Assembly (NCBI GenBank): GCA_017547345.1 | Contig: JAFYPY010000173.1 | Span: forward strand, 1 to 7,410 | Length of the DNA stretch: 7,410 bases | Source: Bacillota bacterium | GTDB lineage: Bacteria; Bacillota_A; Clostridia; Peptostreptococcales; Anaerovoracaceae | Direction: 5' to 3' | Shown: one piece after another, positions 1 to 5,175 of the stretch | How positions within the stretch are numbered: the stretch's first letter is position 1 | Layout of the letters: each line of letters starts with the position of its first letter | Translations under genes and position numbers: made by a program | The notes under the pieces: model-generated | Told to the model about the DNA's origin: nothing | Database searches by the model: none | Seen by the model: only the letters and a program-made list of their open reading frames with translations

Positions 1-692
1 ACATGTTCCTTTTTATCGTTAATATAATGATACATTGATTGTGCAAGTAAATGTTGCGCCGGCCAGTAAGTATATGAGCACAAAATCCAAGTTAACCTTG
101 AGCTTTCGCCAAACATATCTATGGCGAGAATTAGGTCAGAGAATAAGAATAATAACGACCCTACTCCCACGATCCATGTAAAAGCGCTTTGTTTTTCTTT
201 AAGGTTAGATAAAGCCTTTCCTAGCATCCATGAAATTATAATTGCATAAGCTATTAAGACCTTTTCCATGATAGGATCCTCAACATTAATGAATGGAGTT
301 CCTATTACAATAAATATTGAAATCGCACTGATTGGAAGTACAAAGTAAATGTCCTTTAGGCAAGGTTTTTCTATTATGTTATATGCAACAATATAGAAAA
401 CATGGCCTAAAGCAAATGCTGCAACTCCTATCATAAAATTAATTCCTAGTAAAACATCGGCTAGCATACCAAGAAACAGCCCTACTTCAATAACATAAAG
501 CACCTTTGTTTCTTGAAATCCATTTTTCTTTGCATAAACTAGGTTTATAATCCCGTGTATGAAAAACCATGAGCTTGTTACACCCTTTAACCATAATCCA
601 CCGTGGTAATCATAATAAATTAAACATAAAATTCCCAAGATAAAGATTACTATATTTGTTACAAAAAACTTCTTATCTAAACTGCTTCTCAT
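1..692 (-). CDS. YhhN/TMEM86-family integral membrane protein (lysoplasmalogenase-like), 3' end cut by window edge
   Basis: The minus-strand reading frame is open from an ATG at 692 to the left edge, giving 230 codons with no stop. The product is very hydrophobic, with about seven to eight membrane spans (roughly residues 10-27, 36-54, 64-84, 86-107, 114-131, 143-160, 171-191 and 197-215). Blocks typical of the YhhN family are visible: GMLADVLLG (residues 75-83), ALGHVFYI (94-101), LFSDLILAI (183-191) and YWPAQHLLAQSM (209-220). D79 and D186 sit in the two acidic motifs. Known members hydrolyse the vinyl-ether bond of lysoplasmalogens, lipids found in many anaerobic Clostridia; that this protein does so is inference. 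Family members are about 210-240 residues, so little should be missing. The start lies one base past the nth stop and has only a weak GAGAG upstream, which suggests translational coupling to nth. Confidence 0.82.
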   Translation of the reverse strand, partial: MRSSLDKKFFVTNIVIFILGILCLIYYDYHGGLWLKGVTSSWFFIHGIINLVYAKKNGFQETKVLYVIEVGLFLGMLADVLLGINFMIGVAAFALGHVFYIVAYNIIEKPCLKDIYFVLPISAISIFIVIGTPFINVEDPIMEKVLIAYAIIISWMLGKALSNLKEKQSAFTWIVGVGSLLFLFSDLILAIDMFGESSRLTWILCSYTYWPAQHLLAQSMYHYINDKKEH

Positions 693-693
693 T

Positions 694-1335
694 TTATTTA
701 TCTACTCTCTTTTTGTATTCTTCACACCACTGGCTAATGGAACATTCCTCGCACTTTGGTTTTCTAGCATCACAACACTGTCTTCCGTGGAAAATCAAAC
801 TATGATGTGTTTTGGACCATCTTTCTTCAGGAATTCTATCCATTAATGAAAGTTCCGTCTTAAGAACATCTTTTTCTGCCACAAGCCCTATTCTGTTAGC
901 TACGCGAAAAACATGAGTATCTACTGCAATTCGCTGATGACCAAACCCTACAGAGAGTACTACATTTGCTGTCTTACGACCTACACCAGGAAGATCGACA
1001 AGGGCGTCGTAGTCTTCGGGAACCTGACCGCCGTGTTTTTCAACAAGAGCCTTAGCCATACCTACAATGTTCTTCGCTTTAGTCTTGTACATTCCAATTC
1101 TTCTTATGTACTCTTCTACATCACTAACTTCTGCCACTGCTAAATCTGCTGCCGTTGGATATTTCTCAAATAAAGCTGGCGTAATCAAATTCACAGACTT
1201 ATCAGTTGTTTGTGCAGAAAGCGCTACCGCTACTATAAGCTGATAAACATTTTGATGAACCAGTGCACACTCGGCATCTGGATAATTCTCTTCTAATCTA
1301 TCTAAAATTAATTTAATATCTTCATTTTTAACCAT
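694..1335 (-). CDS. nth: Endonuclease III (DNA glycosylase/AP lyase)
   Basis: This 213-residue base-excision repair enzyme removes oxidised pyrimidines from DNA and nicks the strand at the resulting abasic site. The helix-hairpin-helix LPGVGRKTA (residues 115-123) contains the catalytic Lys (K121). The general-base Asp is D139 in AVDTHVFRV. A complete 4Fe-4S motif C-x6-C-x2-C-x5-C is formed by C188, C195, C198 and C204. Length and motif spacing match the usual Nth of about 211 residues. I chose the ATG at 1335 because AGGAGG lies 7 bases upstream; a longer frame from a TTG at 1365 would translate the promoter and ribosome binding site. It is divergent from the cupin gene and followed after one base by the YhhN-like gene. 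Nothing essential is missing. Confidence 0.97.
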   Translation of the reverse strand: MVKNEDIKLILDRLEENYPDAECALVHQNVYQLIVAVALSAQTTDKSVNLITPALFEKYPTAADLAVAEVSDVEEYIRRIGMYKTKAKNIVGMAKALVEKHGGQVPEDYDALVDLPGVGRKTANVVLSVGFGHQRIAVDTHVFRVANRIGLVAEKDVLKTELSLMDRIPEERWSKTHHSLIFHGRQCCDARKPKCEECSISQWCEEYKKRVDK

Positions 1336-1342
1336 AATTTTT

Positions 1343-1348
1343 CCTCCT
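1343..1348 (-). promoter_or_regulatory. Ribosome binding site deciding the nth start
   Basis: AGGAGG on the minus strand lies 7 bases before the ATG at 1335. This perfect site fixes the start of nth ten codons inside the longest open frame. It also lies about where the transcript is expected to begin. Confidence 0.85.
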
Positions 1349-1353
1349 ACAAA

Positions 1354-1362
1354 ATTATACCA
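1354..1362 (-). promoter_or_regulatory. Extended -10 promoter of nth
   Basis: On the minus strand the sequence reads TGGTATAAT: a consensus TATAAT at 1354-1359 with the extended TG one base upstream. No good -35 hexamer is found 16-18 bases further up, as is common for extended -10 promoters. Transcription would start near A1348, giving a leader of only about 13 bases that begins with the ribosome binding site itself. Confidence 0.65.
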
Positions 1363-1396
1363 CAATTTATGTTTTTACTAAACTCTCTTTGTGGTA
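1358..1396. repeat. Inverted repeat across the nth/cupin divergent promoters
   Basis: TACCACAA (1358-1365) and TTGTGGTA (1389-1396) are perfect 8-base inverted arms, 23 bases apart. Each arm forms the upstream part of one of the two outward-facing extended -10 elements. The symmetry extends to 11 of 12 bases: TTGTGGTATAAT for nth and TTGTGGTAAAAT for the cupin. It may be a duplicated promoter core or an operator for a shared regulator; the sequence alone does not decide. Confidence 0.6.
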
Positions 1397-1400
1397 AAAT
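1392..1400 (+). promoter_or_regulatory. Extended -10 promoter of the cupin gene
   Basis: TGGTAAAAT: a TAAAAT hexamer at 1395-1400 with the extended TG at 1392-1393. Only a poor -35 (T-rich, around 1372-1377) is present. A start near A1407 would give a leader of about 21 bases containing the AAGGAGG at 1413-1419. Confidence 0.55.
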
Positions 1401-1427
1401 AGCTATATATACAAGGAGGATACCGCA

Positions 1428-1760
1428 ATGATTATTGATTTTGATAAGATTGAATTAAAGGTTTTAGAAAATTTTAGAGGGGGCGAAAAGGCTACTGAAG
1501 CACACATGTTTACTGATGACAACAACATAATGTTAATGGGAAAATTAATTCCAGGTGCTTCAATTGGATTACATAGACATGTTGGAAACAGTGAAGTAGT
1601 AATAATTAGAAAGGGCAAAGGGAAAGTCCTATTTGAAGGCGAATACATTCCTCTAAAAGAAGGGGATGTTCACTACTGCCCAGAAGGCTGCGAGCATAGC
1701 TTGATTAATGATAGCGAAGAAGATTTATTATTCTTTGGCATCGTTCCAAAACATAAGTAG
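1428..1760 (+). CDS. Single-domain cupin protein, function unknown
   Basis: This 110-residue protein is one compact cupin barrel. Motif 1 is present as G43, H49-x-H51, E56 and G63. Motif 2 fits the consensus exactly: G79, D80, P85, G87, H90 and N94. The three histidines and the glutamate form the standard site for one divalent metal (Fe, Mn, Zn or Ni). Small cupins of this type may be isomerases, dioxygenases or ligand-binding proteins, and the substrate cannot be read from the sequence. No signal peptide, membrane segment or DNA-binding domain is seen, so it is cytoplasmic. AAGGAGG lies 8 bases before the ATG. It is transcribed alone, divergent from nth, and ends 10 bases before a hairpin terminator. 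Fold confidence is high; function is open. Confidence 0.92.
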   Translation: MIIDFDKIELKVLENFRGGEKATEAHMFTDDNNIMLMGKLIPGASIGLHRHVGNSEVVIIRKGKGKVLFEGEYIPLKEGDVHYCPEGCEHSLINDSEEDLLFFGIVPKHK

Positions 1761-1770
1761 TATATAACGA

Positions 1771-1801
1771 AAAGAGGTCCCCCATCTAGGGTGACCTCTT
1801 T
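1771..1801. terminator. Bidirectional hairpin terminator between cupin and alarmone synthetase genes
   Basis: AAAGAGGTC (1771-1779) pairs perfectly with GACCTCTTT (1793-1801). After one mismatch, CCC (1781-1783) pairs with GGG (1789-1791) around a five-base loop. The plus-strand exit is TTTATTTATT and the minus-strand exit is CTTTTCGTT, so it can end transcripts of both convergent genes. The stem contains the first two bases of the synthetase stop codon (1800-1802). Confidence 0.8.
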
Positions 1802-2486
1802 ATTTATTAAGTTTGCTCTTTAGTGTATCCATCCTAGCATCTAGTTCAGCACTTATCTGCGCGCATAGTTGAAGTTCTTCTGCCATTTCATCAGTAAAGA
1901 TTAAATCCTTCTTATATCTAAGTTGATGTTCTAATGTTGCCCAAGAGTCCATTGCTATTGTCCTAAGCTGAATTTCAACCTTCATCATTTTCTTTTCTGT
2001 TGCCAAAAATATTGGAACTCCAACAATCAAATGTAAACTTCTGTACCCGTTTGGTTTAGGATTTTCTATGTAATCTTTTTTCTTAATTAACGTTATATCA
2101 TCCTGGCTTAGAAGTGCGTGTGCTACTAGATATACATCTTCTGGAAAGGCACAAATTACCCTCACACCTGCCACATCGTTTAGGTTTTCTTCGATGGATT
2201 CTACAGTAAAAGGCTTACCATCCCTTTCCATTTTTTCTTTAATACTCAAAAGAGATTTTACCCTACTTTGAATACTGTTTATCGGATTCCTATCGTTTTG
2301 AAGCGAAAATTCTTCATTCAGAACCTTTAATTTTGTCTCAACTTCCATAATTGCACACCTATGATATGCCATTGATTCTTCGAATTCCTTCATTATAGGT
2401 GCAGAAAGTTCCACTATGCTTTCATTTATTATTGAATCCAAATTGCTTTTTCTGTCTTTAGTTTTTTTTATAAATTTTTCTAACAT
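1800..2486 (-). CDS. Small alarmone synthetase, RelP/YwaC type (GTP pyrophosphokinase)
   Basis: This 228-residue RelA/SpoT-type synthetase would transfer pyrophosphate from ATP to GDP or GTP, making ppGpp/pppGpp. Synthetase motifs appear in order: NPINSIQSRVKS (residues 67-78), NDVAGVRVICAF (103-114, with D104 and R109), KDYIENPKPNGYRSLHLIV (137-155, with the nucleotide-stacking Y148) and VEIQLRTIAMDSWATLEH (170-187, with E171 and H187). There is no HD hydrolase domain and no TGS or ACT domain, so it is a stand-alone small synthetase. The KPNGYRSLH form and the helical start resemble B. subtilis YwaC/RelP more than RelQ. The N-terminus is about 25 residues longer than in RelP; an internal ATG (M32) would give a more typical length. 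I kept the ATG at 2486 because AGGAAA lies upstream, overlapping the preceding stop. The 9-base gap implies an operon with the MBL-fold gene. Confidence 0.93.
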   Translation of the reverse strand: MLEKFIKKTKDRKSNLDSIINESIVELSAPIMKEFEESMAYHRCAIMEVETKLKVLNEEFSLQNDRNPINSIQSRVKSLLSIKEKMERDGKPFTVESIEENLNDVAGVRVICAFPEDVYLVAHALLSQDDITLIKKKDYIENPKPNGYRSLHLIVGVPIFLATEKKMMKVEIQLRTIAMDSWATLEHQLRYKKDLIFTDEMAEELQLCAQISAELDARMDTLKSKLNK

Positions 2487-2495
2487 TGTTTTTTC

Positions 2496-3380
2496 CTATT
2501 GTTCTGCATCTGTATGTTTCCACAGCATTTGATTATTTTCAAAAACATATGTAATCTTGTTAATTTCTTTCAAGTACGCTAAATATGCCTTCACCGTACT
2601 ACCAATTAAAACATACTGACTTACATTCATAACAAGTTCATACTTATCAAATATCTCTTTAAGTATAACTTCAAAGGTCTTTGGCTGTGTGCATATATTG
2701 TAAATATTATCTGAAATTTCGTTGATTTTATTTTTGTTCAATTCGACTAGCTTAGAGATATCATCTGTTGATTCACAGTGAGAAGGCACATACATAGCCC
2801 CTTCAAGAGTGCCAAGGTATTCCAGAGTATTTAAGTACTCTTTCACATCATAGATAAAAAACAGGTGATACTTTGTAATAGTTTCTTCGCTAAATAATGC
2901 GTCAGCCAAAAAATATACATTGTCAGAAGTTTTAATTCCAATCATGTCAAAGAAATGTCCCTTTAAGGAAATCATTTCAAGACCTTCTGGCAAATTGCAT
3001 TCCGCTTCAACGGCAAGCGACTCCTTAGCCATCAAGAACTTGTTTTTAAGTTCCTTAAATGGGCTTGCACCATAAAGAAATGATGGTTCGATAATTGGAT
3101 TTTCAGTTATACACTTTTCTATGCCGTGAGCAAGGACTTTGCATCCCGTTCTATCCTGGATTACTTTATTTCCTCCAATATGATCGGCATTGGAATGTGT
3201 GCTAATAATTCCATTAACCTTCCACCCTTCTGCTTCAATGATTTTTAAAATCTTCTTACCTGCTTCCTTGTCATTTCCAGAATCTATTAAATAGACATTT
3301 TCATCGTCAATTTTGTAAACACCAATGTTTGTTGGATTCTTTATGTAATATGTTTTTTCTCCTAGTTTAATTAGTTCCAT
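2496..3380 (-). CDS. Metallo-beta-lactamase-fold hydrolase with a variant HxNxDH metal motif
   Basis: This 294-residue protein has the MBL-fold order of motifs: D33 in LIDSG, the metal motif THSNADHIGG (residues 61-70), H142 in KGHFFD, D160 in LADALF and H201 in PSHCE. The second histidine of the usual HxHxDH is Asn (N64); H62, D66 and H67 remain. The site may therefore hold metals differently or bind only one. A region after about residue 205 is predicted helix, with a possible winged-helix-like tail. The substrate is unknown; MBL-fold enzymes include thioesterases, glyoxalase II, nucleases and lactonases. I chose the ATG at 3380, with GGAG 9 bases upstream; a TTG at 3395 would add five residues but lacks a spaced site. 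Its A overlaps the stop of the toxin remnant, and its stop overlaps the synthetase's ribosome binding site. No signal peptide is seen. Confidence 0.88.
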   Translation of the reverse strand: MELIKLGEKTYYIKNPTNIGVYKIDDENVYLIDSGNDKEAGKKILKIIEAEGWKVNGIISTHSNADHIGGNKVIQDRTGCKVLAHGIEKCITENPIIEPSFLYGASPFKELKNKFLMAKESLAVEAECNLPEGLEMISLKGHFFDMIGIKTSDNVYFLADALFSEETITKYHLFFIYDVKEYLNTLEYLGTLEGAMYVPSHCESTDDISKLVELNKNKINEISDNIYNICTQPKTFEVILKEIFDKYELVMNVSQYVLIGSTVKAYLAYLKEINKITYVFENNQMLWKHTDAEQ

Positions 3381-3523
3381 TATGTACTGCTCCAATTTAT
3401 TACATTTAAGTAGTTAGTTCTAGTGTCTAAAATACGTATTATAGATACATATTCATTTTCAGTTTTATAAATTATAATATATTTTCAAGACAAAATATAT
3501 CTTTTATCTGTATCTATTCCAAT
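3380..3523 (-). pseudogene. Decayed C-terminal remnant of a RelE/ParE-type toxin
   Basis: One minus-strand frame directly after the antitoxin encodes about 34 residues resembling the last beta strands of RelE/ParE toxins: KYIIIYKTENEYVSI (3440-3484), then IRILDTRTNYLNVINWSS (3386-3439) and a TAA at 3380-3382. Upstream in the same frame, IDTDKRYILS is interrupted by a TGA at 3485-3487, and an earlier TAA at 3524-3526 closes the frame. There is no start codon and no room for the N-terminal helices (about 50 residues), so the reading is a deletion plus a nonsense change. Placement right behind a RelB/DinJ antitoxin gene is exactly where the partner toxin is expected. I identified it by eye from the frame and the family's C-terminal pattern; a profile search would settle it. 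Confidence 0.65.
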
Positions 3524-3840
3524 TTAACCCCAAACTCCTTCATAACGTCTTCTTCACTGACCCAACTATTTTCTGATGAAACTGAGTCTTCACCTTTTTT
3601 TATTTCTGACATTAAGTAGGCAATTGCTTGTTCTCTTAATACATCCTTGCCATTATTTACAATAAGGAAAGGCAAGCCCTCCACATTAATTGATTGCTGC
3701 AAAAAAACATTAATTGCTTCCGTCAATGTAAGACCACATTTTGCAAAAATGTATTCTGCTTCCTCTTTTACTTGAGGATTAATTCTTATTTGAAACGTGC
3801 TCGTTTTTGGTGCCGTAGCAACATTAATTTTATTATTCAT
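3514..3840 (-). CDS. RelB/DinJ-family antitoxin, apparently without an intact toxin
   Basis: This is a 108-residue antitoxin of a type II toxin-antitoxin system. The N-terminal ribbon-helix-helix runs from strand STFQIRI (residues 14-20) through helix NPQVKEEAEYIFAKCG (21-36) to TLTEAINVFLQQSI (38-51), followed by the family's EGLPF (54-58). The acidic C-terminal part (about 65-108, ending with WVSEEDVMKEFG) is the region that normally wraps the toxin. All parts look intact. It has a strong ribosome binding site, GAAAGGAG, 9 bases before the ATG, and its own promoter, so it is probably still expressed. Known relatives dimerise, bind operators and repress their own operon. Only a C-terminal toxin fragment follows, so it is best read as an orphan antitoxin that may still act as a repressor or neutralise a toxin encoded elsewhere. 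Confidence 0.92.
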   Translation of the reverse strand: MNNKINVATAPKTSTFQIRINPQVKEEAEYIFAKCGLTLTEAINVFLQQSINVEGLPFLIVNNGKDVLREQAIAYLMSEIKKGEDSVSSENSWVSEEDVMKEFGVKLE

Positions 3841-3863
3841 TTCACAACGCTCCTTTCAAATAT

Positions 3864-3892
3864 ATTTTATAGCATATTCTTATCAAGGTCAA
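3864..3892 (-). promoter_or_regulatory. Promoter of the antitoxin cluster
   Basis: On the minus strand TTGACC (3887-3892) and TAAAAT (3864-3869) are separated by exactly 17 bases, a good sigma-A-type match. An overlapping TGCTATAAA could act as an alternative extended -10. The predicted start lies shortly before the GAAAGGAG site at 3850-3857. No terminator is seen between here and 1801, so transcripts could reach the alarmone synthetase. Confidence 0.65.
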
Positions 3893-3894
3893 CG

Positions 3895-3919
3895 TTTGTA
3901 ATTACATTGAAATTACAAA
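3895..3919. repeat. Inverted repeat upstream of the antitoxin promoter
   Basis: TTTGTAATT (3895-3903) and AATTACAAA (3911-3919) form a perfect 9-base inverted repeat around a 7-base centre, starting 3 bases upstream of the -35 element. RelB/DinJ proteins bind palindromes near their promoters, so it is a candidate operator. It also overlaps the T-rich exit of the neighbouring terminator. Confidence 0.45.
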
Positions 3920-3920
3920 G

Positions 3921-3943
3921 GGCGAGTTTATTAAAAACTCGCC
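3921..3943 (-). terminator. Hairpin terminator of the metY-metA-patB operon
   Basis: GGCGAGTTT (3921-3929) pairs perfectly with AAACTCGCC (3935-3943) around a five-base loop. It lies 7 bases past the patB-like stop codon. On the minus strand it is followed by CTTTGTAATTT, a moderately T-rich exit. Confidence 0.8.
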
Positions 3944-3950
3944 TTATGTA

Positions 3951-5162
3951 CTATTTATTAAACACATATTTATCTAATCTATCAAATGCTTCCTGTACTC
4001 TTGAAAGCGGTAATGCTAGATTCATTCTTAGATGGCACGGGCCGTGGAACATCTTGCCGTCCTGGACAGCTACGCCTACATCCCATGCAGCCTTTTCTAC
4101 ATCTTCAATAGTCTTTCCGTGAGCTTCACACCACTTAGTACAATCGATAAACATCATATATGTGCCCTCTGGTTTTGAAACCTCGACACCTTCAAAGTGT
4201 TCGTTGATGTAGTTATATGCATAGTCTAGATTATCCTTAATTGTAGCTTTTAGCTCATCTGCCCACTCATGACCTTCAGGCTTATATGCACCAATAAGCG
4301 CATACATTGAAAGCACATTCATTTCGTTATAATGGCAAAGTGAAGATTCCTTTTCGATTCTTTCTCTAAGCCACTTATTGTAAATTACATGATAACTTCC
4401 AATAAAGCCAGCAAGGTTAAATGTTTTAGATGGAGCATACATTGCAACAGTTCTCATACGCGCATCTTCGCTTACAGACTGAGTAGGAATATGTTTATGT
4501 CCTTCCATGATAATATCTGACCAGATTTCATCAGAAATTACATAAACATCATGTTTCTTGTATATTTCCATGGCCTTTTCGATTTCCCACTTTTCCCAAA
4601 CACGGCCACAAGGATTATGTGGTGAGCAGAAAATTGCTGCATGAATCTTCTTGGAAACAATCTTCTTTTCCATATCCTCAAAATCCATACGATACACACC
4701 CTCTTCATCCTTAACTAAAGGTGAGTGTATAATTTTATACCCATTATTTCCTAGAGAATTAGTAAATCCAATGTATGTAGGTGAGTGTACAAGTACATTA
4801 TCACCCTTAGAGCAAATCACATTTAATGCGCTGATTACACCACCAAGAACACCATTTTCATATCCAATATGTTCTGGAAGCATTCCTTCTACGCCGTTAC
4901 GCTTCTTGTGCCAATCGATGATAGAGTTAAAATATTCTTCTCTTGGATGGAAATACCCAAAGGCTGGATGTTGTAATCTTTCAGTTACAGCTTCAATGAT
5001 TGAAGGTGCTGTCGGAAAATTCATATCCGCAACCCACATAGGGATAGGATCAAACCCGTCCTTTGGAGCATCAGGTGCAAATCCGTTACCGCAACCTAGG
5101 CTGTCAAGAGCCATTGCATCTTTGCCCTTTCTTTCCATTATTGATGAAAAATCATATTTCAT
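3951..5162 (-). CDS. patB: PatB/MalY-type pyridoxal-phosphate C-S lyase (cystathionine beta-lyase or cysteine desulfhydrase)
   Basis: This 403-residue fold-type I PLP enzyme belongs to the MalY/PatB branch of the class I/II aminotransferases. Visible marks are MWVADMNFP (residues 42-50), SPHNPCGRVW (180-189, with N183), the PLP-ring Asp D211 in SDEIWSD, the Schiff-base lysine K246 in APSKTFNLAG, and the carboxylate-binding R379 in LRMNLALP. Length is normal (about 390-400). Family members split cystathionine into homocysteine, pyruvate and ammonia, or cysteine into sulfide, pyruvate and ammonia; sequence does not separate these. It is the last gene of the metY-metA operon, 13 bases after metA, with an AGAGG site partly overlapping the metA stop. 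In this setting it may feed sulfide to MetY or provide a transsulfuration route. Annotation as a plain aminotransferase is less likely given the neighbours. Confidence 0.92.
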   Translation of the reverse strand: MKYDFSSIMERKGKDAMALDSLGCGNGFAPDAPKDGFDPIPMWVADMNFPTAPSIIEAVTERLQHPAFGYFHPREEYFNSIIDWHKKRNGVEGMLPEHIGYENGVLGGVISALNVICSKGDNVLVHSPTYIGFTNSLGNNGYKIIHSPLVKDEEGVYRMDFEDMEKKIVSKKIHAAIFCSPHNPCGRVWEKWEIEKAMEIYKKHDVYVISDEIWSDIIMEGHKHIPTQSVSEDARMRTVAMYAPSKTFNLAGFIGSYHVIYNKWLRERIEKESSLCHYNEMNVLSMYALIGAYKPEGHEWADELKATIKDNLDYAYNYINEHFEGVEVSKPEGTYMMFIDCTKWCEAHGKTIEDVEKAAWDVGVAVQDGKMFHGPCHLRMNLALPLSRVQEAFDRLDKYVFNK

Positions 5163-5175
5163 ATTCTTTACCTCT

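Noticed and set aside
913..1143. Plus-strand open frame inside nth
   Set aside because: It is opposite a clear nth with all catalytic and cluster residues, has no ribosome binding site, and resembles no family.
1336..1365. Longer nth beginning at a TTG ten codons upstream
   Set aside because: Those codons are the TATAAT promoter and the AGGAGG ribosome binding site; the ATG at 1335 is correctly spaced from that site.
1403..1648. Minus-strand open frame opposite the cupin gene
   Set aside because: It is antisense to a protein with both cupin motifs intact and would begin inside the coding region without start signals.
3381..3395. MBL-fold protein starting at the TTG at 3395
   Set aside because: It adds only five residues outside the fold and has no spaced ribosome binding site, whereas GGAG is 9 bases before the ATG at 3380.
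3431..3440. Perfect 10-base palindrome AATACGTATT
   Set aside because: It lies inside the toxin remnant's codons for IIRI, is short and does not extend, so chance is sufficient.
3485..3487. In-frame TGA in the toxin remnant as recoding (Trp or selenocysteine)
   Set aside because: The N-terminal half of the toxin is missing in any case, other genes here use TGG for Trp, and no selenocysteine-type hairpin stands out. Decay is the simpler reading.
3841..3950. Riboswitch or small RNA between patB and the antitoxin gene
   Set aside because: The 110 bases are accounted for by the terminator, the inverted repeat, the promoter and the ribosome binding site; no aptamer-like fold is seen.
3694..4122. 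Plus-strand open frame spanning the antitoxin start and the patB end
   Set aside because: It crosses the antitoxin promoter, the terminator hairpin and two real genes on the other strand.
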